Shown: piece after piece, positions 11,857 to 24,723 of the stretch
Layout of the letters: every line of letters starts with the position of its first letter
Position numbering within the stretch: position 1 is the first letter of the stretch
Source of the DNA: Haberlea rhodopensis
Lineage: Eukaryota; Streptophyta; Magnoliopsida; Lamiales; Gesneriaceae
Direction of reading: 5' to 3'
DNA: 64,000 nt
NCBI GenBank assembly: GCA_907163345.1
Contig: CAJQUN010000014.1
Span: 1,488,001 to 1,552,000, forward strand
Program-made: the position numbers and the translations under genes
The notes under the pieces: model-generated
The model's database searches: none
What the model saw: only the letters and a program-made list of their open reading frames with translations
Told to the model about the DNA's origin: nothing

Positions 11857-11865
11857 CAAGTCGGC

Positions 11866-12545
11866 CAATTGTAGATGCGAAGCAACATGCATAAGCTTGA
11901 TAACACTCCTTTGAACCTTTTCTCGTACAAGATTTTCTCGTACAAGATGGTAATCACTCTCGATGTGCTTTGTCCGCTCACGATAAACAGGATTTGAACC
12001 TATGTGTATAGCGGCCTGACTATCACACTAAAGGAGTGTTGGTGTGTCGAAACGAACATTGAGATTCTTTAACAGGGACAGAAGCCAAACAACTTCACAT
12101 GTGGCTGCTGCCATGGACCGATGAAGCTGATGATTTAGATATGGTTTGCTGCTTTTTCGACTTCCAAGAAACCATAGAATCACCAATGAAAACACAGAAC
12201 AAGCTCCATAATCTGCATCTGAGAAAAAACTATGTTTATGATCATATTTTGCATTATAAAATAGTCCTTGACCAACCGTTCCTTTAATGTATTTCAATAT
12301 GGAATATGATGCCTCCGTATGCGGAATCCGTGGTGCATACACAAATTGACTCAACTTATGACCAAAGAATGCTAAATCCGGACGTCTAATGGTCAAATAT
12401 AATAACCTTCAAATCAACCTTCGATATGAAGATGGATCAGTCAGCAACTCTCCGTCATCTTGGGACAATTTTATGTTAGCATCCATTGGCGTTGATCTCG
12501 CCTTAGCATCAAGAAGACCAGCATCAGTTATCAATTGTGCATATG
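11866..12545 (-). pseudogene. Element C RT tail and RNase H remnant
   Basis: - strand motifs: LLTDPSSYRRL near 12440, TIRRPDLAF near 12385, SYSILKYIKGT near 12300, FFSDADYGAC near 12230, EVVWLLSLLKNLNV near 12080, and NPVYRERTKHIE then DYHLVREKI near 11960-11990. This is the C-terminal part of a copia polyprotein. Frames are broken, and the end is displaced by the inserted TIR element. Confidence 0.75.
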
Positions 12546-12555
12546 ATTAATTTAA

Positions 12556-13173
12556 ACCCATTAAAAACTGCACTCCTGACTATGATAATTGGTCAAATCT
12601 TTCATAGATCCACAATTACAAACAGAACATCGTTGATAAACCTTCAATTCATCCCATAAGATCCTCAAAATTGTATAATATGCACTAACATCCACTGTGC
12701 CTTGCTGTAATGCACTGAGTAATTTCTTAATTTGAAAAACTCTAGGTGCATTACTCTAGTGAAATCTATCCTTCAAATCTGTCCAAATTTCATTAGCTGT
12801 TGATATATACATCAAACTATCTGCTATCTCACGACTAGCAGAATTCAACATCCAAGATATCACCATGCTATTACACCTATTCCACGCACCATATAACAAA
12901 TCATCTAATGGAGATCTATCAACAAAACCGAGTTTATTTTTCGCAGTTAACGCCATAGAAATCGCACGGTTCCATGTGTTATAATTCGAACTAGTGAGAT
13001 GACATGAGATGACATGAAACAAGAATCAGACTTGGATGATCTCCATTTTGAAGATAAAATGGATTACCCGAGTCTTCGAGACACATTCGAGCAGCTGAAT
13101 TAGCTTGATTATTTGCAGCTTGTCCTCCCTTCACCATGGAGATTTGATCGAGAAAAAAATGCGCAGCTATCAA
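12556..13173 (-). pseudogene. Element C gag remnant
   Basis: - strand translation gives NPFYLQNGDHPSLILVS, SNYNTWNRAISMALTAKNKL, VISWMLNSASREIADSL, ANEIWTDLKDRF and later QIKKLLSALQQGTVDVS. This is the typical N-terminal gag (DUF4219/UBN2-like) of plant copia elements. A frame shift near 13000 and stops near 12570 break it. Downstream it joins RT sequence directly. Confidence 0.8.
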
Positions 13174-13342
13174 GTCTCTGGTGCCATATTATAATTTGAA
13201 AAGAGAGATTTAATAAAGCAAACAATTACAGCAAATGTTCTGCATATGAACAGAAAACTAAAAGAATGAGAAAAACTTACTATACGATCTAAGCTAATGG
13301 CCATTTATAGAAGCTAAACAAGATACATCTATTCATCTGAAA

Positions 13343-16248
13343 TTACACTCTGTGTGTTTGTCTCTGTGTCTTCAAATTTTGCACTACTAATGTGTTCTAT
13401 TGTTCCCCGTTTTTATGTGATGAAAAATTCATTGGCCAATCTAGGTAACTTCTAAAAGTTCGATTGAATATATATATATATATATATATATACGAACTCT
13501 TTGTCACACACCTGGGCAGTACGCTGAAGGACTTATCAACGACATATCTCCTTAATTAGGCAAGTGCGAGGCGTAATCTCATGAATTTGATTTGCCTTTA
13601 TCAAAGATCTTGAAATTATCACACTTTCTGGTGATATCAACTTTGATATGAAACTACACTTTTAGAATCTAAAAATAGGACGTAAGAAGCTCATGAATAT
13701 AAATTGTAGTGCTTTTGGTTCATACTGTATTTAAAAAAACATATATATATATAATAACAAACAGAAACTTATCTAAGTAAAAGATTTAAATTTCGAGAAA
13801 AACATAATAATAAATCTATGTTTTTAAAAATTATAAAATTTAAATATTTTTATACCATAGAGTTATATAATGATTTAAAAGTTACTTCGAGGCATGCACG
13901 TAAGCTCAAATTGTGGATCTAATTTTAGGGGCTTTAACGGTTTGGGCGGAAAAAAAGATAACTCGTCGATGCGAGACACTTAGAGCGGAGTTAATTAAAT
14001 TAATGGATTCAAGCTCTCCCATTGAATTTGCACCTAAAATATTCAAGCTTTAAACAATAATCAAGAACCACGTACCTAAATTTTAAAGAAACACAGGAAT
14101 AATCAATTCAAATCAAACTATGTTGCATTAAACATTGAGTCAATTGCAATCTACCCCTGTGGTATTGCTAAAATAATCCCTTGTGGTTTGTAAAACATAA
14201 CACATTGTCCCCTTATATAGAGGTGAATGTTTTACACCTATTCACATACCAATGTGGTAAACTGTCTATTTTCAAAACACATCGGGGTAACTACCTATTT
14301 TGAAAGCAACGGAGTAAACTACATATTTTCAAACTACATGGTATAAACGGCCTATTTGGAAAACCAAATTGTTGCGAAAAAAGCCATAAACATTAGTTGA
14401 ACTCTTGATTGAGTCAAATCACCGTGTTCAAACCAGCCAACAAAATGAATAATTTTATATTAAATCGGGTAAAAACATTCTTGATAGTTTAAAAATTAGA
14501 TTATCCCTACTCATAGGTCTTATATAAATATCATGCCAGACTCATGTGTATTAAATAATTCGATTTTTTTTTTGTTGATCAGTTAAATAATTCAATATTT
14601 AATATTACAAGTGAGTTTCACACGTATGACTTAGACGTGGCCCAAACAAAGTATCTGGAGACCAAGGCTCCTTATTAAGGTAAAAACATGCCACTAAAGA
14701 AGTTTGATTCATTACAAACAAATTTCAATCAAACGAATACGACCACATAAGGCAATTGAAATTGACATGAAATATGTTTTAAGTTACAAAAGAAACCCCA
14801 GAACTTAGCAAAACTCTAAAAGGTAAAACGGAAACCTCCCTTGCAAAAGTGTAGCCAGCAGATTCAGAAAACTTCAGAAATACTCTTTAACTTTTAATAT
14901 CGATATTTTATTGAAATACAATGGTTTAAAGAGAGAACACGCTTTCAAAATCTCTCTTGGCTACTAAAAAAATCACAATGGGGAAAATATAGTAGCAAAG
15001 TTTAGAAAACATGATTTTGCTTGATAGAGAAGGAACCCTTTTGACAGAAAATAGGTCGAGTGGCCTCTTCAACCGCAAAGGGAAAAAGATTCGAGAGAGA
15101 CACTTTACCAAGCAAAATATAATGAAGTGTCAATGTTTGATTTGCAAGGCAATGTATAAAAACGTTCTATATATAAAAAAGATATCTTGAAGTGTCTAAG
15201 CAAAACACCATCGTTTCTCTCTCTAAGCCTTGTTATTTTTGCCCCTACAAATCTTTCACCTAATATGTGTATCACCCTCTTCTCCAAATGGGGTGGCTGC
15301 AATCCCTCTTCTCTCCTCTGAAAAAGTTGTGGATTCGTCTAAACTCTGCTAAGAAGAAGAGTACGCATTCACGTTATTGCATTCTGATTTAATTTTTCAC
15401 CCGTGATCTTACACCAGTTCTTGTAATTTTCCTGGTTTCTCATGTGCCACACAATGACACCTACTTTGATGTTTCAAACATATAATGCACTAATATTTTT
15501 ATTAGACAGATAAGATTATCAATTTTTACTGCATACAGCTTACTATTTTGAAATGTGATGAATAATATAACTCAAATCCACACATGATTTCAGGTAAATT
15601 CATCAGTAACTAGACTCATGTCATAGTTTTCATTTCACTATAAAAGTTTCTCTCTCTCTAATGACCATACATTATCCGCGCAGTCGTCATTTAGTTCATA
15701 TCAGATCAAGAAAACAGAATAATCTTCCAATACAGCTAACGTAATACACTTTTGGTGTATTGGTTTCTCAGGTAGAGGGATATATATATTATACGAGGAT
15801 GTCAAGTCCTGCCCCTACGAAGACGTGCATGTACTCTGGTCCATATTAGTGGAGTCACGTCCACCGGCCTTGCCACCACTCAAATGACATTTCTCAACAT
15901 CACACAAACAGAAGTAACACGGAAGGAAATGGGAGTATAACAACTTACAGACATTGTACTGTACATAAGATAGAAAGGTTTTTATCGGTTAGATTTTGTT
16001 TTTTGACTTTTTACATTTTGGTTCTGGTGTCTCTTTATCAGAGAATGTTATAATTTTAATTATTAATGTTATTCAGTTACTCTAAGATAGTTTGGGTCCT
16101 CCAATTTAGATCAAAGCTCCAATTTACAAATACTTGTCTAAGAAAGTGGTTGAATGTCTGATGTAAATTGTAAATTCTATTAAATGTCTGTATGTTTTCG
16201 TCTATTTTAGGTGTTGATGTCACAGTTTGATAGGTACAAGATATCTCT
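13343..16248. other. AT-rich intergenic stretch
   Basis: No gene recognised. An AT dinucleotide microsatellite lies at about 13469-13492. At about 14150-14370 a diverged motif built on CTACCTATTTTCAAA and CCTGTGGTTT recurs five or six times, which looks like a degraded short transposon or repeat remnant. Open frames around 14926-15302 and 16077-16274 have no domain I recognise and show no sign of selection. Confidence 0.5.
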
Positions 16249-16890
16249 TGTTGGGTCCAGCCCAAAAATAACAAAGCCCATGATTTTTAAAGCCCATTGT
16301 CAATTTTATTTTATTAGCTTTTCCAAGCAAACACAATCAGACCTAAAAGAGGAGATAGGAGGCAGTGGCCATTTTCAGAAAAACAAGAACAAAAGAAGTT
16401 CTGGCAGGAATTTTGAAGCAGACGATCGGAGGTTCATATGTGGTCCAAATTTTCTGAAATTTGGAAAGCACCTTCACAACTCATCGGTCTTCATTCTGAT
16501 TGGTGGGATTCGGTTTTAGAGCTCCGGAAACGCAAATCTGGTGGCTGGAACAGTAGCCACATTTTTTGTGGTTTCTTACCAAACTTTTGTTCTTGGTTGT
16601 TGATTCTTGTATTGATTGTTGAGAATCATTTGTTGCTCTAAGTTGGTGAGCATTTGTGTTGGTTGCTGCTGTAAAAACTCATATCTCTTTGATTATAGTG
16701 GATTTGATTAGGTCTTGTAGGCCTCGTGGTTTTTACTCTTCAAGTTGAAGGGTTTTCCACGTTAAAAATATCGTGTTGATTGGTTATCGTTCTTGATGGT
16801 ATAGTGCTCTATATTTGTGGTTCATTGGTTTGTTGATAGGTGAAGGTTTACCTATTGATTTGGGAATTATTGTTTAGCCTTATCCCAACA
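16249..16890 (+). repeat. Solo LTR of a copia-type element
   Basis: Begins TGTTGGGTCC and ends TATCCCAACA, with TGTTGGG/CCCAACA terminal inverted repeats. The inner motif CTTGTAGGCCTCGTGGTTTT followed by GGGTTTTCCACG is the U5-type sequence of Tork/TNT1-like LTRs (family knowledge). The flanks TCTCT and ACTCT form a 4-of-5 target duplication. No interior or second LTR is present, as expected after recombination between LTRs. Confidence 0.7.
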
Positions 16891-17216
16891 ACTCTTACGA
16901 GTAAAAGGTTGACTTATGAGGTCACAACCAAGGTACTTGATTCCAATGTCGATTTTAATAAACTTTACTGGAAATTTCAAGCAATCTTTGATGAGGATTC
17001 TAGACAGCTTGTTCTCCACCACGACTGAAAACTTATGAGTTCTAAACTAAAGTCTAATTTATTCCTTTTTCCTCAGCAAAGAAGGACCCCCAGGGTGTTG
17101 GTAAATCGCGCAAATAAATACTTTCTATTATTAGCTTGTTTCCTTCTTGACTGAAAAAGTAAGACTTCAGAACAAAATTCTGTTTTCCTTCTTATAATGA
17201 GAAAAAGGCATCGAAC
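16891..17216. other. Intergenic, nothing recognised
   Basis: Unique-looking AT-rich sequence between the solo LTR and the hAT element. A short open frame ends at 17028 but has no recognisable domain. Confidence 0.4.
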
Positions 17217-18924
17217 TAGACCCGACCAAGGGTCATCATCGACCCTGAACCGGACCGTGGTCAACGGGCCGGTTACGGTTCTATAGAACGGCCGGTTAAG
17301 GGTCATAATTTTGCTAACCCGTGAACCGTCGGTTAACCGGCGGTTCAAGGGTTATTTTAATTTTTTTTACATTTTTAAATTTAAAATATATGTTATGGTG
17401 TAAATTTGAACTCATGACCTCCAAATTGAATAATTAGCTTCAACCACTAAGCTATAAGAGCCTTGTTGATCTAAATATAGTGTTATAATTTATATATATT
17501 AACCACACAAATATATTAGGGATGGCAATAGGACGGGTCTAAACCCGGACCCGTATTGAACCCGTCCCGTTTGGGACGGGTCTAAACCCGGTCAAATGGG
17601 TCCCGGGGCGGGTCTGGACCCTGTCAACGGGTTTATGAGACGGGGCGGGGCGGGTCCTGGGATTGGCTGGACCTAACCCGGACCCGCCCCGTATAACATA
17701 TAAATTATATTAAAAAAAATTACTTCTCTTCAATTGCTCAAATCTCAATCGTATTCGTCCCTCACCCTCACCCACACAGCCTCGCTATGGCTCAGCGCTT
17801 CAGCCGCTCAGGCTCTCACCCACAAGCCACAGCCCACTGCCGCGACTCTACTCTCGTCCCTTAGGGCTCAATCGCTCATACTCTCACCTCACAAGCCACA
17901 GCCCCACTGCCGCGACTCCACTCCCTGCGCGACGCGACTCCACTCCCTGCGGCCTGCGCGACTCCATTCCCTGCCCACTGCTCGACTCCACTCCCTGTTA
18001 AGTAATTTTTGGATTTGATGTAGTTTTCTGTTGAATTTATTAATTTGTTTTGGATATAAAATGTGATGGTTTGGTGAATTTTTACAATGAATTGTTTGAT
18101 TGTAATGAAATGTGAAGGGTTTGGGTTTCTTTAATGTGTCATTGGTTTTTGTATAATTCTTGGTTTGATGGATTGGGTCTAAAAATTGCAAATTTGCTGC
18201 TTGGAGTGATGAGCGTGGCTATACTAATTTATAATAAAGTTCTTCCAGTATTTTATTATGCAGTGATGGTGGGAAGATGTTGAAATCTTCGATGATGTGC
18301 AGGATTTGGATGCTGGGATCTCCTAATTCTGAAAGATGAGAATTTTATCTGGTTTGTACCTATTTCTCTGATGTATATATTCATAATTGACAAATTATGT
18401 TTCAAGTTAGATGACAGACAAGCTGAACTTAAAATCATTTACTTAAAAAAACGAAACGGGTTCGCGGGTTCAACCAGTCGGGTCGCGGGTCTTGGCGGGG
18501 CGGGTCTTGTTGGCGGGACGGGGCGGGTCGTGGATTTTTTTTTTTGAGGCGGGGCGGGTCCTGGGTTTGGGTCCTGAGTTTGGTCAAACCCGTCCCAGAC
18601 CCGACCCGTTGCCATCCCTAAAATATATCTTACACATTTTAATTATCTGAGCTTGAATTTCACGTTATTTTATATTTAATCCATGGATGAAAACACATTC
18701 AAACACATTTTACACTTTATTTCAAATTTTAATAATATTTAAATTTTGTTTAAAAAGTAAGTGTCAAACAGTAACCGTAACCGTTGGTTAACCGTAACCG
18801 TAATCGGAACCGTAACGTAACGGCGGTTCATGAACCGTAACTGGAACCGTCAAGGAAGGTTAAGGTTAAGGGTCGATGTTTTTTGAACCGTCTAACCGAC
18901 GGTTCTGAACCGTGGTCGGGTCTA
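17217..18924. mobile_element. Outer non-autonomous hAT-like element
   Basis: Terminal inverted repeats TAGACCCGACCA (17217) and TGGTCGGGTCTA (ending 18924). Flanks CATCGAAC and CATGGAAC form an 8-bp target duplication with one mismatch, the hAT hallmark. Many ACGGTT/AACCGT words in both orientations crowd the first and last 150 bp, like hAT subterminal transposase-binding repeats. Without the nested element it is about 596 bp. No transposase. Confidence 0.85.
17517..18620. mobile_element. Inner non-autonomous hAT element
   Basis: Terminal inverted repeats TAGGGATGGCAA (17517) and TTGCCATCCCTA (ending 18620) with a perfect 8-bp duplication AAATATAT on both sides (17509-17516, 18621-18628). 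Subterminal CGGGTC/GACCCG words are dense at both ends. The interior has a low-complexity stretch repeating CGACTCCACTCCCTG (about 17916-18000). The TAGGGATGGCAA end is a familiar plant hAT terminus. It inserted into the outer hAT element. Confidence 0.9.
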
Positions 18925-20037
18925 CATGGAACTGGCGGCAAATCATGCTAGAAGTACTTTTTATCAATTTTCATCATGGACAAATGGATAAAAGCATTTT
19001 AACATATGGTCTGGATGGATAAATTATTAGGATTGGAATTTGATTGATGACAAATTTTAGTTTCTTCATAATTAAAACTTTAGGATGCAATTATTCAAGT
19101 TTAACATTTCCAATTCAGCAAATGATCAGGAGCTCACTTTCTCTAACTATATATGTTGGTTAGAGCTTTTTAATGAGAAACAATTCGTGTTGAAGGTCCT
19201 TTGGGAAAAGAAAAGTGTTGTTCATCTGTCATCTGGACAACATTAAAGCTTCCAACAAACTTTGAATCAGGAAATCAACCTTTTAGAAATTATTTTATAA
19301 TTACAAAATGAAATGTACATGTTCGAAAAGACTTGGTTAATAACATTTAGTCCGTAAAACAGTAACAACATTTTCTAGTATATTTGAATACTATGCTTCA
19401 GCATGACATGACAACCCGTAAGCAGGGAATGGGAATGATGATACCTCTGACAGAATTCAGTTTCACGGACAACATACTGGCCACTCAAATAGCAACACCA
19501 TCCAGATTAGTCAAGACATCTGGGTCAGGATATGTAACATTTTGGATCATAAGACAATAACATTATCAAGAACTGAATTGTGGGTGGGGATATATTTAGA
19601 GTCTAAACCCAAATTTGAAGGTACAGTTTCAGTTGCTACACACACAGTTCTTTAAAAGTTGTTTGATTCATTCTTATCACTCCACTTTATCGCCTTTATA
19701 CACTGATGCAGCTATATCAGAAATGGACAAGAAATCTGAAACATGGGATAATGCCGAGTACAATACATCAAAATTAACACAGATTTCTACAGCAAAGGAA
19801 TATAAGCTCTGCTGTAGTAAAGCTGCTTGATCTTCTCTCAATTCAATCGATTTTTTGTGATTTTCATATGAATTAACTCAAAATTAGCAACACCAACAAG
19901 AAGTGGGAGGAGGAACTATGGTAGAACAGTCTTGCACAGATACTACATGTTGATGCAGTCAAACTTGGTCGAAATTTTTTTACTGTCATTCAAAACTCTC
20001 GCTTTTTCTAAGAAATAGTAAAAGTAGAGCTTACATT
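18925..20037. other. 3' flank of the SurE-like gene
   Basis: No separate gene recognised. The part next to 20037 should hold the 3' untranslated region and poly(A) site of the - strand gene. The open frame at 19615-19830 has no domain. Confidence 0.45.
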
Positions 20038-23000
20038 TCACAGGGAAGAAGAAGAGAAGCATTCAGCCACATCTACCAGCCACTGTTTAAAGTAAGCTTC
20101 GCTATCCGCCTCTGCAGGAGACAAAGCACCTAAAGGAGTAACAGTTATCTGCAATGAAAAGTGAGAAATTACTAATGGACCAGCATCACTCAAAGTATAC
20201 AAAATATGTAAGACATACAAATCCTTCTCGAAGGTTACAGTAGTCTGTGTCAGCATCCTCCACTTGTGATCCCGTGACCTACGAAAAGGACACAAAATCG
20301 TGATGCTGAATAACTAATGAGGATATGACATCAAACCTTCCTTGAGACTAAGAAAACCACACATATGCTCGTACCAATGATGTTGGCTTAAGTTACAAAA
20401 AAATGAATTAACGATGAAACAAAACACAAGTTAAATTTAAAAATTATGTGCTGGCACGGAAAAAGATATCTTTCAAGCATAATACCTGAAATCAGGCATT
20501 TAATCAGGATTTACTGAAATACTTGTGGTTGTAGAACTATAAACACAGAATACCATCATTGATTGATTTCAACAAGCTCTAGTGCAATCATCCATATTCT
20601 AGCGCGTTTACAAATATCAACTAGCTCTACAGGCAGGGGAATACTTGTATACACTCGGTTTGGCCCCACTTATATACCAAGTCAATATTAAAACACAACA
20701 CCTTTTAAATAAAACATACATAAATTAATATACAAACCATTTTAGACTAATCATTTTGAGTTGGTCCATAAGTAGGGCCCAAACCCGATCCGTGCAAGTA
20801 TTTTCCCTACATGCAGATGCATTTGTAGTAACCCCAAAAGAAAGGAATAAATATCCCAAGAAAAAGTACAAAGGATTTCAATAGAAAAAAAGGCCAACAG
20901 ATGCTGTGTTGTGATATTCAAATCGTCTCAAATGCTAGAAGGATTTCACAATTACAATCACGTAGCTAAAACAAACAAGATCATACCTCTCTCTTGAATA
21001 ATAGATGTTTATGTTTTGTACTCAAGGCCTCTGATTCAGAACTAAGTGATGAATTTGTCTCCATAGTCATAGTTGAGGACATTTTCTCTCTCTGAGCATC
21101 GGAAGTAACTTGAGTCCACCCCATTTTCACAATACTCTTACCTTGCTTGGTCAGCCGATAACCCTGTTCAAAGGTCAAGGAAGCATTTAGCCATCTTCCT
21201 CTTTCAATCAACACAATAAAAAAATGAAGACAAGCACGCAATATCTAGTATCTTTTAATCAATTTAGAGTAAAGCGAGAAAAAACTAGATGGATTGAAAT
21301 GCGTTATGAAACAAGTAAAACCATCATTGATTTAAAAAAAAAACACTGAAGGACAAAGTTTACAGAATTGATTAGACAGCATTAATCATTACAAAAAACA
21401 TATGTTCATTGACGCGATCAGACCTAAGCTCTAGACTTAGACGTGTCAAAAACATAAATATTCAAGTCAATGTCAAGTGGCTAAAACAAACCTAAACCTG
21501 CCTTATGATTCACAACATTTGTTGGCACATCGATATTTAGGAAACAGTTTCGAGGATAGGTTTTCTTCTTGATTTCAGCCATTATGGCACAAATTATGGG
21601 CAAACATGCCTCTGCTGCTAGAGTGAAATCATTGATATTACTTCTTCCTCCAACCCTGAAAGTTAGATATCAAAGTAAACCGAGTTTACATTAAACAAAT
21701 CTAACGGAAAAAATCTAAGCCCTTATCAATTGAGCGAGATTTAATGAAAATGCTAACGCGCATACCAAGCATATGACAGAGAGACAGAAGGCGTTTCATT
21801 AAAAAAGGCTTCCCGAGCCCCTGCCACGGTTCCTGAATAAACACTGCATTTATCAAGAAGCAGTCATTAGAAGCACGGAATTTAATGGTGGCCACGTCAA
21901 CTCATTACAACAATTCCTTATACACCCATTTAAGGAATAAAAATCATAACGATTAACTTTTGTATGATTTACTTGTTTGAGGGAAAGGTTGCCCTCAGAC
22001 TACTGAGCGGCACCTCGTAAGTCACAACACTTATTATTGCTTGTACTCGAACATATCAAGGCTGAATACCATTTAATTCACATTACTGCACATGAAAAAC
22101 ATACTTGCAGGGAGCCATTTAAGTTTACTTTACTGCAAACTAAACTCTAAGCTAACAGACACATCAGTAAAAGGATCCAGTGATTAAAAGCAGCTGTACT
22201 GACATGTGATAACCACAGTTGCTACCCATATTAACGCCACTGATAACCTGCAAAGCAGAGATTGAAAGATAAATGCATGTAAGATAAATTTCTCACAAAA
22301 ATCAACAACTGACTAAGATTAGTCGAGAAGTCCTTTAGTTGGCACAAACTATGTTGACTCTCATGGAGGATAATCAACTGAAAATGTAGCAAAGAAACAG
22401 TTGCTCTTCAATCTAAAGTAAATAACTGAAATGCTGCAATTATATTCCAGTTGCTGAATAGTAAGTACCAGATCAGGAATTGAGGGGAAGAGAGCTTTCG
22501 AAATTCCCAAAGATGTACAGTCAGCTGGAGTTCCTGAAAGTATCGTACACAACATATGCCAAAGAAATTAAAAAGTTATAACACCAATAGTTAAGCTACA
22601 AAAACAATATGGTACAATGCAGCTCCGATGACATTCCATATGTTAGGATAGTACAAGCTCAATTGTTTAAGAAACATGTTGTAGTGTGTTGTTTGACAAA
22701 GTGCAAAACTCCAGCATTGGGTGGAATGATGTGACCATCAAATGTAGGATGCAAGTAGATGCATATTTTTTTAGAAAAAAAAACCTAGGCATTCGCCTTT
22801 GGACTCAAACTAATCCACAAAGCGTAGGAGGTCAACTGCTTCATCACTGAACTACATCGACCACTTTATGGAAGGCTTGGTTGTCACGGGGAAAATTAAC
22901 TAAGTTTGCATATGAAGATGTTTCCCTGCTAATTAGAGAGAGTCAAATTGGCACAACTGTTACATGTGTTTCTTATAGATAAAATAGAAACTTTAGTGCT

Positions 23001-24620
23001 CTCAATACAGCCCAGACTCAGTCTGCTACTTAATAGGGAGGAATATGATAAATCTTATTGATGTTTTCTTGATAATCCATTTAATTGGTATAGTCCTGAT
23101 TTTAGCCAATCTCATCAGTTGCAAATTGCATAAGTAACTCTTTTACTTTTCTACAAATGTGATGTACTTAAATATATTTTACTACTTTCATTAATTAGTA
23201 AAATTAATTAAACTCTTTACATTTTTCATCTTCCTCCAGGTTAAAGTTGCCAAGGATGGATAACTTGATGCAAATTGAAAACAATACTTGATAGCCTGCA
23301 ATGTCCCTCATTTTACCTGGTCACTTAAATCCCGCTTTCTCTGACCTAGGTCTTATTTCTGGGGAGTTTGAATCGCTACTAAAAACAATTCTGGCATTGA
23401 AACACAAGAGGCTAAATGACAGAAAAACAATGAGCTTTGCAACTTACCAGAAACTGAGAAAGCAATAGCTCCACTGATTTCCACTGGCTTGACAGAGACA
23501 GCATTTCGCCAAGTAATACTATGGCTAACAGCAGATTTTTCTCTAGAAAATAGAAACAGTAACGTAGTAAGTAACTAGATTTATCTGATAAGGAATGGAA
23601 TGATATTGATACATAATTGGACAGTAAATCCATTAGTCAATGACTAAAAACCATCAGTCAGGTATCTAAATGGTCACTCTATTCAATCACAACCACACTA
23701 TGCAAAAGCAGAGGGTTGGAGAAATTACTCCGTCTAATTTCCAAAACCATACAGTAATCCTATTCAAAAATTACAAGGTTAAAAGTAAATTTGAAAAATG
23801 ATAATTCTCCTATCAAAAGATTCATCTAAGACATTGACTTAGAAAATTATGCAAAAAACAACACAATTGTCATGTAACCTAAACAGAAAAAGTACTTGAA
23901 AATTCACTTTGCATGTATATAGGCATAGGCTAATGTTCAGAAAGGCTTTGAATCATAATTTTTACTCGCTCCGAAATGGGAGTCATCAAAACTCGATCAC
24001 TTAATTTCCCGTACATAATACCAATGGGAGAAGAAAGCTTAAGTACAATCATCATTCGATCACTTTCCATTTCATAGCTTTGTTGTTCCTTGTTATTCTC
24101 GCTACAAGATCTAAATTAAGTCTACTATCTATCACTCACAGGGAAGAAAATAAGATTTCCCGATATTAAGTGAGTAAAAGATCATCAATGTTCATACTCT
24201 GCCATTCAAATAGATCTCAGGACACAGTTAGACACCAGTTGGTAACCAAACCATCGATCAGTATTCAGAAAGCAAAAAATCGAGTATCAATAATTCCAAC
24301 CAAATGTACTCTCGTCGAAGCAGAAAAAAAGGGTAGGTAGGAAACACACTTGGCTGTTGTACAATGAATCCCAAGTCAATGATTCTCGAAAACAAAAATT
24401 GTGCGCGCACACGCATACACGGATAACATTTATAGGGCAAACACAAAAATATATTATGCGTAGTGAACACATACGAGTCAGGAGCGCAAACCAAGACGTG
24501 GAATCGATCAGAAGAGACGAGCATACGAACGAGAGCTCGGAGGCCAGGAGCGTCAATCCCGTCGTCATTTGTCACCAACACGATGGGTCGATCGCCGCCG
24601 CCGATGATCCTACTCTCCAT
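20038..24620 (-). CDS. SurE-family 5'-nucleotidase/phosphatase, nine exons
   Basis: Exons on the - strand: 24620-24475, 23542-23448, 22533-22469, 22247-22204, 21843-21766, 21655-21502, 21163-20987, 20278-20219 and 20148-20038 (stop). They total 930 bp, giving 309 residues, and every phase matches. SurE proteins are metal-dependent nucleotide phosphatases. Visible signatures are VTNDDGIDAPG (Asp19/Asp20, metal-binding), SEKSAVSHSITW (Ser52), GTPADCTSLG (81-90), SGVNMGSNCGY (Asn108/Asn112), YSGTVAGAREAFF (119-131), NHKGYRLTKQGKS and ITVTPLGALSPAEADS. All introns are GT-AG except intron 6, which begins GC (AAG|GCAGGT). The length is normal for plant SurE-like proteins, with no obvious transit peptide. 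I infer a functional gene. Its natural substrate in plants is not clear from sequence. Confidence 0.93.
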
Positions 24621-24723
24621 TTTCTTTTTCCCGGCGAAATTTTAGCGGACATTTATCAGAGTAAATAAGTGCAACTAAACCAGCGTCTCTGGGTAAGCAT
24701 ACGACAGCGTTTTACAAACACGT

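Larger units (their letters stand above)
10875..13342 (-). mobile_element. Element C: internally deleted copia element with short LTRs
   Basis: Two related ends begin TATTATAATTTGAA on the + strand (10875-11083, and 13187 to about 13342 where the copy is truncated). They flank - strand gag and RNase H. A purine tract (TTGAGGGGAG on the - strand) adjoins the left LTR, as expected for the 3' end. Gag (about 12556-13173) runs straight into the end of RT and RNase H (about 11866-12545), so protease, integrase and most of RT have been deleted. A TIR element interrupts the RNase H part. Confidence 0.75.

Noticed and set aside
14926..15302. Two - strand frames of 61-65 codons
   Set aside because: No recognisable domain and AT-rich context; chance frames are likely at this length.
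17734..18191. Open frames of about 95-100 codons, rich in Ser/Leu/His/Arg
   Set aside because: They translate the low-complexity CGACTCCACTCCCTG repeats inside the inner hAT element; no domain.
20279..20295. An 85-codon open frame starting at 20295 as a separate small gene
   Set aside because: It is exon 9 plus intron and a misframed exon 8 of the SurE-like gene.
24258..24474. Continuation of the first SurE exon as a 120-codon open frame
   Set aside because: The extra residues are intron 1. The donor at 24474 joins in frame to exon 2 at 23542, which restores the conserved SurE motif.
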